Source: Kistimonas asteriae (GTDB taxonomy: Bacteria > Pseudomonadota > Gammaproteobacteria > Pseudomonadales > Endozoicomonadaceae). Taken from it: a DNA stretch of 64,000 nucleotides. Position 1 is the stretch's first letter. Each line of letters starts with the position of its first letter. The notes below the pieces were generated by a model. The model did not search any database and was not told where the DNA came from. It saw only the letters and a program-made list of their open reading frames with translations. The stretch is from contig NZ_JAEVHF010000012.1 of assembly GCF_018263925.1 (NCBI RefSeq), positions 62,001-126,000 of the forward strand. Direction: 5' to 3'. A program made the translations under genes and the position numbers. Positions 1 through 10,999 of this stretch are shown here, one piece after another.

Positions 1-1
1 A

Positions 2-829
2 GAAAAGTGCCGAACCCTGACGTCAGGCATTTTCAAGGATCTTTCCTCCTGGCAGGTTGCCCAGCTGGCCCGTCATCCCCGCCGTCCCTATACGCTGGAC
101 TATATCAAGGCTGTGTTTGACGACTTTGATGAACTGCATGGTGATCGTCGTTTTGCAGATGATAAATCCATTATCGGCGGCATGGCGGAGTTGGATGGCA
201 AGCCGGTTATGATTATCGGTCACCAGAAGGGGCGGGAAGTTCCTGAAAAGGTGCGCCGTAATTTTGGTATGCCAAAGCCTGAAGGGTACCGTAAAGCCTG
301 CAGGCTGATGGAAATGGCAGAGCGTTTCAAGCTGCCAATTCTAACCTTTATTGATACGCCGGGCGCCTATCCGGGCATTAACGCAGAAGAGCGTGGTCAA
401 AGTGAGGCGATTGCCTGGAACCTTGCGGTGATGTCACGCTTAAATACCCCGATCATCTCAACAGTGATTGGTGAAGGGGGGTCCGGTGGTGCATTGGCCA
501 TTGGTGTGTGTGACCGATTGCTGATGCTGCAGTATTCAACTTACTCCGTCATTTCACCGGAAGGTTGTGCCTCCATTCTTTGGAAAAAAGCGGATCATGC
601 AGCGGAAGCAGCAGAAGCGATGGGTATCACGGCAAAACGCCTGCAGGAGCTGGGTTTTGTTGACCGGATTGTTGAAGAGCCGCTTGGTGGTGCGCATCGT
701 GATGTTGCCAGGGCAGCGGATTCTGTAAAAGAGGCGCTGGTAATGGAGCTGGACGAGGTGCGCGCCATGCCTGTTGATGAACTGGTGACCACCCGGTATG
801 AACGTTTACAGCGCTATGGGGTCAAGTAA
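2..829 (+). CDS. accA: Acetyl-CoA carboxylase carboxyltransferase subunit alpha (5' truncated by window edge)
   Basis: Carboxyltransferase alpha subunit of acetyl-CoA carboxylase, which with AccD moves the carboxyl group from carboxybiotin to acetyl-CoA to make malonyl-CoA for fatty acid synthesis in the cytoplasm. The open frame runs in from the left edge, so about 45 N-terminal residues of the usual ~319 are missing. The visible 275 residues hold the family stretch RPYTLDY, the HQKGRE segment and the glycine-rich [12 protein letters not shown] turn of the crotonase-like fold. The stop TAA is followed by a terminator hairpin at about 877-907, so tilS is probably transcribed separately. The assignment is firm. 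Confidence 0.97.
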   Translation, partial: EKCRTLTSGIFKDLSSWQVAQLARHPRRPYTLDYIKAVFDDFDELHGDRRFADDKSIIGGMAELDGKPVMIIGHQKGREVPEKVRRNFGMPKPEGYRKACRLMEMAERFKLPILTFIDTPGAYPGINAEERGQSEAIAWNLAVMSRLNTPIISTVIGEGGSGGALAIGVCDRLLMLQYSTYSVISPEGCASILWKKADHAAEAAEAMGITAKRLQELGFVDRIVEEPLGGAHRDVARAADSVKEALVMELDEVRAMPVDELVTTRYERLQRYGVK

Positions 830-876
830 ATAGCAGGTTTTCAGGTTTACTGATCCCGTTTTTGTGCGTTGAGAAG

Positions 877-907
877 CCGGCATGGCAGTAGCTATGCCGG
901 TTTTTTG
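877..907 (+). terminator. Rho-independent terminator after accA
   Basis: CCGGCAT (877-883) pairs with ATGCCGG (894-900), with further weaker pairing inside, and is followed directly by TTTTTTG. It lies between accA and tilS. Confidence 0.8.
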
Positions 908-923
908 TTGTTGAGTCAGTGTT

Positions 924-2312
924 GTGGATACAAAAATGCATCTGACAGATGACACATTTCTAATGAAGTTGCCTGAAATCTACAGGGATAGACGGCTGGT
1001 GGTAGGGCTCAGTGGTGGGCTGGATTCCACGGTTCTGTTGCATCTCTGTGTTGCGCTAAGGGAGCGGGGGATCATCCGGTCCCTGGAAGCGATCCATGTC
1101 AATCATGGTTTGAGCGCCAATGCGTCAGACTGGCAGGCATTTTGCGAAACGCTTTGTCAGCGGTGGTCTTTACCGATGGTCTCTCGGCAGGTTGTTGTTC
1201 GGCGGAAGACAGGGGATGGGCTGGAGGCGTCAGCAAGAGCGGCGCGCTATCAGCAGTATGAACAGATTCTTGAACCGGGTGACTGTCTCCTGCAAGCCCA
1301 TCATTTGAATGACCAGGCTGAAACCCTGCTTTACCGGATGGTCAGGGGGTGCGGTGTGCATGGTCTTGCGGCGATTCCCCGGGAGCGTGCGCTGGGGGCG
1401 GCAATGATTCTGCGTCCTCTCCTGGATGTGTCCAGAGAGACCATTCATGCCTACGCGCTAAAGCACCAGTTAGCATGGGTTGAGGATGAGTCGAATCAAG
1501 ATATCACCTATGACCGTAATTTTTTGCGTCATGAGGTCGTGCCGAGGTTAAACCGGCGCTGGTCGGGTGCGCTGAATAATATTGGTCGCCTGGCCGAGGA
1601 TGCTGCAGATGTTGCTGCATTGCTGGATCAAGTCGCTGAGGCTGATCTGCAACAGGTCTTGTCTGTTAAAGATATTCCTTACCATCCGGGTGTACCGGTG
1701 CTCGATAGAGCTTCTCTTGAAAGCTTGTCTGACTACCGGCAGCGTAACGTGCTTCGTTATTGGTTGCGGTCCCAGGGGTTTCCATTGCCCGGTCGGGCAG
1801 TGGTTCAATGCATTTTGGGTGAGCTGGTATCGGCCGCTCAGGATGCCTGCCCTGTTGTGCGCTGGGAGGGGGGTGAGATCAGGCGGCATGAAGGTGCTAT
1901 AGTCGCTATGCAGCCTCTGGGTACGTTGCCGTCTTTTTCCTGTCAATTAACGCTTTCTGCTGGCTGTGATCTTGAACTGCCGGGAAATGGCCGTATTTAT
2001 GTTGGTTATGGAAAGCAGGAAATTTCATTGCCTTTGGTGAGGTCTGATGTTTCCGGGCTTTCACTCGGTTATCGCTCCGATATTGTGGTGGCACCTTTTC
2101 GTTTGCCTGGCCGGACGGGGCGTAAATCGCTGAAGAAGTGGTTCAATGAGTTGGGTGTGCCTTCCTGGATGCGTGATCGCCTGCCTGTCCTGCATCGCGG
2201 CGGTGAGCTGGTTGCCATTCCTGGTCTGCTGGTCAATGCAGAGTATGCGGCCTCGGAGAATGAACCCGGTATTGCGTACCACTGGCAATCACCTTGTGGA
2301 CGGCAATGGTGA
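924..2312 (+). CDS. tilS: tRNA(Ile)-lysidine synthase TilS
   Basis: Converts C34 of the tRNA-Ile2 CAU anticodon to lysidine using ATP and lysine, changing its identity from Met to Ile. It is essential in most bacteria. The N-terminal PP-loop ATP-pyrophosphatase motif SGGLDST is at residues 30-36, with the family HVNHGL motif after it. The C-terminal part has the TilS substrate-binding domain (LPGRTGRKSLKKWF). At 462 residues it has the full gammaproteobacterial length. The start drawn is GTG at 924; an in-frame ATG at 936 is an alternative four codons in. Its place between accA and pyrG matches Pseudomonas-type synteny. Confidence 0.95.
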   Translation: MDTKMHLTDDTFLMKLPEIYRDRRLVVGLSGGLDSTVLLHLCVALRERGIIRSLEAIHVNHGLSANASDWQAFCETLCQRWSLPMVSRQVVVRRKTGDGLEASARAARYQQYEQILEPGDCLLQAHHLNDQAETLLYRMVRGCGVHGLAAIPRERALGAAMILRPLLDVSRETIHAYALKHQLAWVEDESNQDITYDRNFLRHEVVPRLNRRWSGALNNIGRLAEDAADVAALLDQVAEADLQQVLSVKDIPYHPGVPVLDRASLESLSDYRQRNVLRYWLRSQGFPLPGRAVVQCILGELVSAAQDACPVVRWEGGEIRRHEGAIVAMQPLGTLPSFSCQLTLSAGCDLELPGNGRIYVGYGKQEISLPLVRSDVSGLSLGYRSDIVVAPFRLPGRTGRKSLKKWFNELGVPSWMRDRLPVLHRGGELVAIPGLLVNAEYAASENEPGIAYHWQSPCGRQW

Positions 2313-2426
2313 TTTTCCGTCGTTGTGGGGGCGGTGGATGTTTGGTATCCTGCAGCCCCATCTTTTTTCGTTAATACTTCCCATCCAGAAGGCAGACAGA
2401 CTGCCTGCAAATTCAACAGGTTTTAA

Positions 2427-4928
<2,502 letters not shown>

Positions 4929-4991
4929 TCTATTACGGCAGCCTGTCGGTAAGCATTGTTTCAATGTTTTCGGCAGGTAGAGAGGTAATGG

Positions 4992-5021
4992 CAGGGTCGC
5001 AAGGGGCGGCCCTGTTTTTTT
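4992..5021 (+). terminator. Rho-independent terminator after kdsA
   Basis: CAGGGTCG pairs with CGGCCCTG (one G-T pair) and is followed by TTTTTTTA. It ends the pyrG-kdsA unit before ftsB. Confidence 0.8.
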
Positions 5022-5137
5022 ATGGCTGGATAGTGGCGATAGGGCAAGTGGTGTAAAAGCGAGTCACTACGGTTAGCTGTTTTCAGGGCAGTGGACTGTT
5101 ATGCTTTCTCAGGTCACCTGTTTTCTTTTTTGAGCGT

Positions 5138-5407
5138 ATGCGAATAGTAATGATCATGCTGGCTTTTTTTCTGGCACTCCTTCAGTACCGTCTGTGGGTG
5201 GGCGAAGGCAGTATTGCCCAGTTAATGGCTGTCAGGGAACAGGTCGCCCTCCAAAAGCTTGAAAATCAGCGGCTGGCTGAACGTAATCGTTTGCTCTCCG
5301 TGGAAGTGGTTGCTTTGCAAACCGGTCTCGAAGCGGTTGAAGAATATGCGCGTACAGAGCTGGGAATGATCAAGCGTGATGAAGAATTTTTTCTCATGAC
5401 GGATTAA
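5138..5407 (+). CDS. ftsB: Cell division protein FtsB
   Basis: Small bitopic divisome protein that joins FtsL and FtsQ and helps activate septal peptidoglycan synthesis. The 89 residues have a single N-terminal membrane segment (about 2-20), the family YRLWVGEGS juxtamembrane motif, a coiled-coil around 30-70 and the conserved EEYARTELGMIK segment with a short tail. In relatives it sits between eno and ispD; here kdsA precedes and truD follows, so eno, ispD and ispF are missing from the block. Confidence 0.95.
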   Translation: MRIVMIMLAFFLALLQYRLWVGEGSIAQLMAVREQVALQKLENQRLAERNRLLSVEVVALQTGLEAVEEYARTELGMIKRDEEFFLMTD

Positions 5408-5500
5408 ACCTGAGTTACTCCCTGCTTAATCCTCGTCTGCTAGGTTATTTTGTGCACTGTTCGCTGCACACCGATCAATGTTTTGTCTATGAAGGTCGCT

Positions 5501-6532
5501 ATGTCTGATTGGGATATGACCCTGCCCAGGGCCGGTGGTGATGCCTGTGGGCGCGCTGCTTTTAAAGTACAGCCTGAAGATTTTCGGGTTGAAGAAGTCT
5601 TGCCGTTTGAGCCCTGTGGAGAGGGCGAGCATCTGTTCCTGTGGGTTGAGAAGGCCGGTCAGAATACCCAGTGGGTCGCCCGGAATCTGGCGCGTATCGC
5701 CGGTATTACGCCTTCATCAGTCGGTTACGCAGGACTAAAAGATCGTCAGGGGGTTACCCGGCAGTGGTTCAGCTTGCAGCTGCCAGGCAAAGGCCGTGCG
5801 GATGATCTGGACTGGTCATCCTGCGGCGAGGGCATTTCTGTTCTGAAAACGGCTTGGCATAACCGTAAGCTACGCCAGGGGGCCCTGTCCGGTAATCGCT
5901 TTGAGATACGGTTGCAGGACATTGTGGGGAATCAGGTCGATATCGACGAGCGGTTACGTGGAATCAGTCACAACGGTGTGCCTAACTATTTTGGTATGCA
6001 GCGTTTTGGGTTTGATGGCGGCAACCTGGATAAGGCATTGGCGCTTTTTGCCAGAAAGTTGCGTCTGAAGCGTGACCAGAAAAGCATTGTTCTATCTGCG
6101 GCCCGCTCATGGTTGTTTAATCAGTTGTTGGCACAGCGGGTACGTGAGCACACATGGTCGTGTTTGCTGGAAGGTGATGTGTTAACGTTTCGTGACAGTC
6201 ACTCACTGATTTTGCCTGAGCGTAGGGATGATACCGTCACAGAGCGCTTTGTTTCCGGTGAATTGCATAATACCGGCCCTCTCTGGGGGCGCGGCTCCCT
6301 GCTGTCTGAAGGCGAGGTGAATGCCTGGGAAGCGTCGCTTGCTGAGCGCTGGCCTGAGCTTTGCGATGGTCTCGAAAATGCGGGAATGAATCAGGAGCGG
6401 CGTGCGTTGCGTGTGACGCCTGAAGCAATGGACTGGTGCTGGATAGAGGGCAATTTGTCGCTTTCTTTCTTCCTTCCCAAAGGGACTTATGCGACAGCTG
6501 TACTCAATGAAGTGTTTGAAAATATCAGTTAA
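5501..6532 (+). CDS. truD: tRNA pseudouridine(13) synthase TruD
   Basis: Makes pseudouridine at position 13 of tRNA-Glu and others. The TruD signature GYAGLKDRQG gives the catalytic aspartate at residue 81. The early QPEDFRVEEV segment and the NYFGMQRFG motif are also family hallmarks. The ATG at 5501 gives 343 residues, close to the E. coli length, and has GAAGG upstream; in-frame codons at 5450 and 5489 would add residues not seen in the family. pcm lies downstream, but surE, usual between them, is absent. Confidence 0.96.
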   Translation: MSDWDMTLPRAGGDACGRAAFKVQPEDFRVEEVLPFEPCGEGEHLFLWVEKAGQNTQWVARNLARIAGITPSSVGYAGLKDRQGVTRQWFSLQLPGKGRADDLDWSSCGEGISVLKTAWHNRKLRQGALSGNRFEIRLQDIVGNQVDIDERLRGISHNGVPNYFGMQRFGFDGGNLDKALALFARKLRLKRDQKSIVLSAARSWLFNQLLAQRVREHTWSCLLEGDVLTFRDSHSLILPERRDDTVTERFVSGELHNTGPLWGRGSLLSEGEVNAWEASLAERWPELCDGLENAGMNQERRALRVTPEAMDWCWIEGNLSLSFFLPKGTYATAVLNEVFENIS

Positions 6533-6619
6533 GCGTCGTTTATGAGGAAGAACGTATTGTAAACTGGCGGGCTCTAGTGACAATATTGCCTGCTAAGTGA
6601 AGGTTAGTCTGGGGGCTGA

Positions 6620-7276
6620 ATGAATCTGGCAGGTATTGGTATGACGTCACAGCGAACCCGTGATCGCCTGATTCAGCGTCTGGTTGAGCAAGGGGTCGGG
6701 GATCTGCGTGTCCTTGACGTAATGCGTAAAACACCCAGGCACCTGTTTGTTGACGAGGCATTGTCCCACAGGGCCTATGAGGATACGGCACTGCCTATCG
6801 GTCGTAACCAGACCCTGTCCCAGCCTTATATTGTTGCCCGTATGACAGAAGCGTTGCTTCAGACGGGGGCTGTCAATAAGGTGTTGGAGGTTGGCACAGG
6901 ATCAGGCTATCAGACGGCAGTGCTGGCACAGTTGGCAGACCGGGTCTATACGGTAGAGCGTATTCGCTCCCTGCAGGATCGAGCGCGTCAGCGGTTGCGT
7001 CAATTGAAGCTCTATAACGTCATGATGCGCCATGCGGACGGTTTTTCTGGCTGGCCTGAAGAGGGCGAGTATGATGGCATACTGGTGACGGCGGCTCCTG
7101 CGGAAGTGCCACAGGGGCTGCTCCGGCAGTTGGCTGTCGGGGGGCGAATGATCATACCGGTTGGGCCTGATGGCGACCAGTTGCTGGTTTGTGTGACACG
7201 GACTGAAGCGGGTTACAGTGAGCAGGAGCTGGAGCCGGTCAGATTTGTGCCGTTGCTGTCAGGCACTATTGAATAA
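6620..7276 (+). CDS. pcm: Protein-L-isoaspartate O-methyltransferase
   Basis: Repairs aged proteins by methylating L-isoaspartyl residues with S-adenosylmethionine. The 218 residues include the family [11 protein letters not shown] and [16 protein letters not shown] segments and the SAM-binding motif [12 protein letters not shown] at about 88-98. A GGGGG run precedes the ATG at 6620; an internal ATG at 6641 is another possible start. pcm-nlpD-rpoS is a conserved stationary-phase block. Here a DUF368 gene is inserted between pcm and nlpD. Confidence 0.96.
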   Translation: MNLAGIGMTSQRTRDRLIQRLVEQGVGDLRVLDVMRKTPRHLFVDEALSHRAYEDTALPIGRNQTLSQPYIVARMTEALLQTGAVNKVLEVGTGSGYQTAVLAQLADRVYTVERIRSLQDRARQRLRQLKLYNVMMRHADGFSGWPEEGEYDGILVTAAPAEVPQGLLRQLAVGGRMIIPVGPDGDQLLVCVTRTEAGYSEQELEPVRFVPLLSGTIE

Positions 7277-7315
7277 TGATGAATATGCTTTTTTTAGGGT
7301 TGGTTGTTTGACGTG

Positions 7316-8254
7316 ATGTTGCCGTTGGAAGTCTTGATTTTATTCCTTAAAGGCGCGCTGATGGGCGCGGCTGATGTCGTGCCTGGTGTTTCCGGTGGCA
7401 CGATTGCGTTCATTACCGGCATCTATGAGCGTCTGCTGAACAGCCTCAAAAAACTGGGGCCTGCCTCGCTCAAAATCCTATTCCGTGAAGGTGTAGCGGC
7501 CTGCTGGCGGCATATCGATGGTACGTTTCTGGTGGCCGTCTTTGGTGGAGTGCTGTTTAGCGTCTTTACCATGGCGCGCGTGATTACCTATAGCCTGTCG
7601 GCCTGGCCTATTCAGGTTTGGTCTTTCTTCTTCGGGCTGGTTGTTATCTCTGCGGTGTTGATATTGCGTAAGGTCAGTCACTGGTCACTCGCGCGCATCG
7701 CCGCCCTGGTGGCAGGTGTTGGAGTGGCGGTTTTCATAGGTCATGCAACGCCAGGCATGAATGCGCAGCCAGAATGGTATTCCTTTCTCTGGGCTGGCGC
7801 ATTGGCTATTTGTGCGATGATTTTACCGGGCATCTCCGGCAGTTTTATCTTGCTGTTGCTTGGCTTCTACGCACCGGTTTTACAGGCGGTTACACGCTTC
7901 GATCTCGGTATACTGTTTGTGTTTGCCTCGGGCTGTGTGGTGGGATTGCTGCTTTTTTCACACGTCCTTTCATGGTTGCTCAGCTATCACCGTCAGACAA
8001 CGCTGGCTTTTCTTGTTGGTTTGATGCTGGGGGCGATAGAAAAAATCTGGCCCTGGAAGCAGACATTGGCGTGGAAGCTGGCAGACGACGGTGCCCAAAT
8101 CCCTGTTCAGCAAGTGAATGTCATGCCGTGGCACTATGAATCACTTACTGGTCAGTCGCCTGAATTTCTGATGGCGCTTGCACTTATGATGATCGCGATT
8201 ATTGCTGTTTCGGTATTTGAGAGGTGCAGCCGATCAAAAATACAAACCAATTGA
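7316..8254 (+). CDS. DUF368 membrane protein, probable undecaprenyl-phosphate translocase (PopT family)
   Basis: Polytopic inner-membrane protein of the DUF368 family. Members studied in Vibrio cholerae (PopT) return the C55-P carrier lipid across the membrane for reuse in wall and glycan synthesis. The two family hallmarks are both visible: PGVSGGT near residue 24 and LPGISGS near 170, each leading into a hydrophobic helix. The ATG at 7316 gives 312 residues; TTG at 7304 would add four. The location between pcm and nlpD is not the usual one. Its role in C55-P recycling would serve the nearby Wzx/Wzy polysaccharide pathway, which is inference. Confidence 0.85.
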   Translation: MLPLEVLILFLKGALMGAADVVPGVSGGTIAFITGIYERLLNSLKKLGPASLKILFREGVAACWRHIDGTFLVAVFGGVLFSVFTMARVITYSLSAWPIQVWSFFFGLVVISAVLILRKVSHWSLARIAALVAGVGVAVFIGHATPGMNAQPEWYSFLWAGALAICAMILPGISGSFILLLLGFYAPVLQAVTRFDLGILFVFASGCVVGLLLFSHVLSWLLSYHRQTTLAFLVGLMLGAIEKIWPWKQTLAWKLADDGAQIPVQQVNVMPWHYESLTGQSPEFLMALALMMIAIIAVSVFERCSRSKIQTN

Positions 8255-8275
8255 AGTGATTGGTTTGTATTTTTT
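8237..8275 (+). terminator. Strong terminator overlapping the DUF368 stop codon
   Basis: A 15-bp stem (AAAATACAAACCAAT and ATTGGTTTGTATTTT) around a 7-nt loop that includes the TGA stop, ending in a T run. It may work in both directions and isolates nlpD-rpoS. Confidence 0.85.
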
Positions 8276-8472
8276 GACGATAAGTATTGTGTTTGTTGCG
8301 TTATGTTGTTTTTTATCAGCTAGTAAACACTTTACTAACAATGAATTAAAATACTGGAAGTTGAATTTTTAGATAGATTAGTAATAACAATCCTTTTTTA
8401 AGATAAAAGGATAATAAAACGACTGCTTGGAATAGGGTTAACGGGTTTGGCAAGCGTATTCAGAAAAGCGAG

Positions 8473-9258
8473 ATGAGACGAATAAAATACTTAAACGTTT
8501 GCTCAAAAAATATCATGTTGCTGATGTTGTTCTTCCTGATTGCAGGCTGTTCGCATCAGCAGCTTGATATACCGGTCAGTAACCGTACGCGGCCTGAGGC
8601 TGTTCTGCGTGGGACGCATGTCGTGCAGCCCGGTGAAACCCTTTTTTCCATTGCATGGCGTTATGGACAGGACTATAGAAGGTTAGCGTCTGCTAACAGG
8701 GTTCGATCCCCTTATGTCATATACCCGGGGCAGAGACTCAGTCTGTCGGGGCGCGCTCCAGCGACATACTCCCAGCCTAAAGCCGTCGCAAAAGCATCTG
8801 TTTCACAGCCCAGCAAGGCAGTGAAAACCAAGGTGTACAAAAAAGAGCCGGTTTCTAAGGTAAAGAAAAAAACAGATAATCATCCCGTTTCAAGTTGGCG
8901 CTGGCCTGCCAGGGGGAATGTCGTTTCTCGTTTTTCATCCGGTGGACGAGTGAACAAGGGTATTGATATCGCTGGCAAGATCGGGGAACCTGTATTTGCG
9001 ACTGCTGCAGGTGAAGTTGTTTATGCCGGTAGTGGTCTCACGGGTTACGGCAACCTGATCATTGTTAAGCATAACGGTAGCTATCTCAGTGCTTACGCTC
9101 ATAACAAGGTATTACTTGTCAGGGAAGGAAGCACGGTTAAAGCGGGTCAGAAGATAGCCGAAATAGGTTCTACAGGGACGAGTGAGCCTAAACTGCACTT
9201 TGAAATTCGGCGTAATGGTAAACCTGTAGATCCTCTTCTTTATCTGTCAAAACGCTGA
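8473..9258 (+). CDS. nlpD: Murein hydrolase activator lipoprotein NlpD
   Basis: Outer-membrane lipoprotein that activates a periplasmic amidase during daughter-cell separation. It has a hydrophobic signal and the lipobox LIAGC with Cys26, a LysM domain at about 49-92 (HVVQPGETLFSIAWRYG), a Lys/Ser-rich linker, and a LytM/M23 domain at about 160-255. Two M23 metal positions look lost: NKGIDIA replaces the usual H-x-GIDIA, and KLHFE replaces HLHFE. This fits the non-catalytic NlpD class. rpoS follows, and promoters for rpoS commonly lie within nlpD. Confidence 0.93.
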   Translation: MRRIKYLNVCSKNIMLLMLFFLIAGCSHQQLDIPVSNRTRPEAVLRGTHVVQPGETLFSIAWRYGQDYRRLASANRVRSPYVIYPGQRLSLSGRAPATYSQPKAVAKASVSQPSKAVKTKVYKKEPVSKVKKKTDNHPVSSWRWPARGNVVSRFSSGGRVNKGIDIAGKIGEPVFATAAGEVVYAGSGLTGYGNLIIVKHNGSYLSAYAHNKVLLVREGSTVKAGQKIAEIGSTGTSEPKLHFEIRRNGKPVDPLLYLSKR

Positions 9259-9377
9259 TGTACAGAAGTTGTGGTTTGGCAACAATATAGACGGACCTGA
9301 TAGTTTAAGGGTCGTCGATGCAGCCCTCTGGCTGTTCGGCTGTGAGTGGGACCATTTCATTAACAGGATTGGCGCTT

Positions 9378-10397
9378 ATGGCACTAAAAAGGGAAGAGGT
9401 AGAGCTGGATGATGCGAGCGGAAGTGTAGTCCAGGGAGAGGAGTTTGATTCAGGTTCGCTCAATGAAGAAGTCGCTTCCAGTTCGGAGTCACCGAATGAA
9501 GGAACAGTGCAACGTACCACCGCGGTAAGTGGGCATCGGCAGCGTGATGATGATGCGTTTTACAAGTCACTCGATGCAACACAGTTGTACCTCAATGAGA
9601 TTGGCTTTTCACCATTATTGACACCGGAAGAAGAAGTCCATTTTGCCCGGTTGGCGAGGAAGGGTGTGGAGGCTGGCCGACGGCGGATGATTGAAAGTAA
9701 TCTTCGGCTGGTCGTAAAAATCTCCCGACGTTATGTCAATCGAGGCCTGTCACTGCTTGATCTGATTGAGGAAGGCAATCTCGGTCTTATCAGGGCGGTC
9801 GAGAAGTTTGATCCGGAACGTGGTTTTCGTTTTTCTACGTATGCGACGTGGTGGATTCGACAGACGATTGAACGGGCCATCATGAACCAGACGCGGACTA
9901 TCCGGCTTCCGATCCATGTGGTCAAGGAGCTGAATGTCTACCTGCGAGCTGCCCGTGAGCTTACGCAGAAGCTGGATCATGATCCAACCCCGGAAGAAAT
10001 TGCCAATCTGCTCGACAAGCCTGTTGATGATGTTAAGCGGATGCTCGGTCTGAATGAACGGGTGACGTCGGTTGATACCCCTCTGGGGCATGATTCTGAT
10101 AAGTCTGTGTTGGATACGATTTCTGATATTCGTGAAAACGATCCCGCTGTTCTGCTTCAGGACAGTGATCTCAACGACAGTATCGACAAATGGCTGAGTG
10201 AGCTCTCAGAGAAGCAGCGAGAGGTGGTCGCCAGGCGTTTCGGACTGCGAGGGTATGAAACCAGTACGCTGGAAGAGGTTGGCAAAGAGATCGGCCTTAC
10301 CCGGGAACGGGTCCGGCAAATCCAGGTTGAAGCGCTTAAACGTCTTCGTTGTATTCTGGAAAAGCAGGGGCTATCGAGTGAGTCGCTCTTCAGTTAG
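9378..10397 (+). CDS. rpoS: RNA polymerase sigma factor RpoS
   Basis: Stationary-phase and general-stress sigma factor. Region 1.2 is at [11 protein letters not shown], region 2 at [15 protein letters not shown] and [14 protein letters not shown], region 3 at [14 protein letters not shown], and region 4.2 is the C-terminal helix-turn-helix ending in [18 protein letters not shown]. The ATG at 9378 (MALKREE) matches the Pseudomonas-type N-terminus and has AGGA upstream, giving 339 residues; the frame is open 20 codons further up. Residues ~10-50 are acidic and Ser-rich, as usual for the variable region 1.1. Confidence 0.97.
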   Translation: MALKREEVELDDASGSVVQGEEFDSGSLNEEVASSSESPNEGTVQRTTAVSGHRQRDDDAFYKSLDATQLYLNEIGFSPLLTPEEEVHFARLARKGVEAGRRRMIESNLRLVVKISRRYVNRGLSLLDLIEEGNLGLIRAVEKFDPERGFRFSTYATWWIRQTIERAIMNQTRTIRLPIHVVKELNVYLRAARELTQKLDHDPTPEEIANLLDKPVDDVKRMLGLNERVTSVDTPLGHDSDKSVLDTISDIRENDPAVLLQDSDLNDSIDKWLSELSEKQREVVARRFGLRGYETSTLEEVGKEIGLTRERVRQIQVEALKRLRCILEKQGLSSESLFS

Positions 10398-10417
10398 CGG
10401 TTCATGATGTAAATCAT

Positions 10418-10448
10418 AAAAAAGCCATGGTTTTACCATGGCTTTTTT
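10418..10448. terminator. Bidirectional terminator between rpoS and fdxA
   Basis: A perfect stem AAAAAAGCCATGG / CCATGGCTTTTTT around TTTTA. A-run and T-run flank the GC stem, so it can serve both convergent genes. Confidence 0.9.
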
Positions 10449-10462
10449 ATTGTCTGTCTTGT

Positions 10463-10786
10463 TTAGCGCTCCAGGTGTTCAAGCTTGCCTTTCACGCCAT
10501 CCCAGTCTTCGGCGTCAGGTAACGAGTCTTTTTTCTCTGTGATGTTAGGCCAGATTTCTGCCAGATCGGCATTGAGTTCAATGAATTCCTGCTGATCTTC
10601 GGGGACTTCATCTTCAGAGAAAATGGCGTTCGCTGGGCACTCCGGTTCACACAGTGCGCAATCAATGCATTCGTCCGGGTGGATGACCAGGAAGTTCGGG
10701 CCTTCATAAAAGCAATCTACAGGGCAGACTTCCACGCAGTCTGTGTACTTGCACTTTATGCAGTTCTCACCAACTACAAAAGCCAT
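10463..10786 (-). CDS. fdxA: Ferredoxin FdxA (7Fe-8S type)
   Basis: Small cytoplasmic electron carrier of 107 residues with the FdxA pattern: an N-terminal cluster with Cys at 9, 12, 17, 21 and 25, and a second cluster [12 protein letters not shown] near 40-51. This arrangement holds one 3Fe-4S and one 4Fe-4S centre. The acidic C-terminal extension ([10 protein letters not shown] onward) is typical of the rpoS-linked fdxA of pseudomonads. It converges on rpoS and lies downstream of mutS on the same strand. Confidence 0.95.
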   Translation of the reverse strand: MAFVVGENCIKCKYTDCVEVCPVDCFYEGPNFLVIHPDECIDCALCEPECPANAIFSEDEVPEDQQEFIELNADLAEIWPNITEKKDSLPDAEDWDGVKGKLEHLER

Positions 10787-10926
10787 TGCGGTTACTCCAT
10801 CTTCATAGGCTGGTTTGATTGTTATTCTAGCGCCGACCAGTTATCAACCCTGTCTGTTGGTTATCACGGTATCGGGGCGATCCAGTCAATGATTAATTCG
10901 GACGCTAGTCTAACAGTAAACTCTGG

Positions 10927-10944
10927 CCGGTTACAGGTAACCGG
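10927..10944 (-). terminator. Hairpin downstream of mutS
   Basis: CCGGTTAC and GTAACCGG form a perfect 8-bp stem with a 2-nt loop between mutS and fdxA. There is no clear T run on the minus strand, so intrinsic termination is uncertain. Confidence 0.4.
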
Positions 10945-10999
10945 CACTTGTCGTATCTTGTGATTAAGATGATTTTTTACTAACGATAGAACTGTCTGT

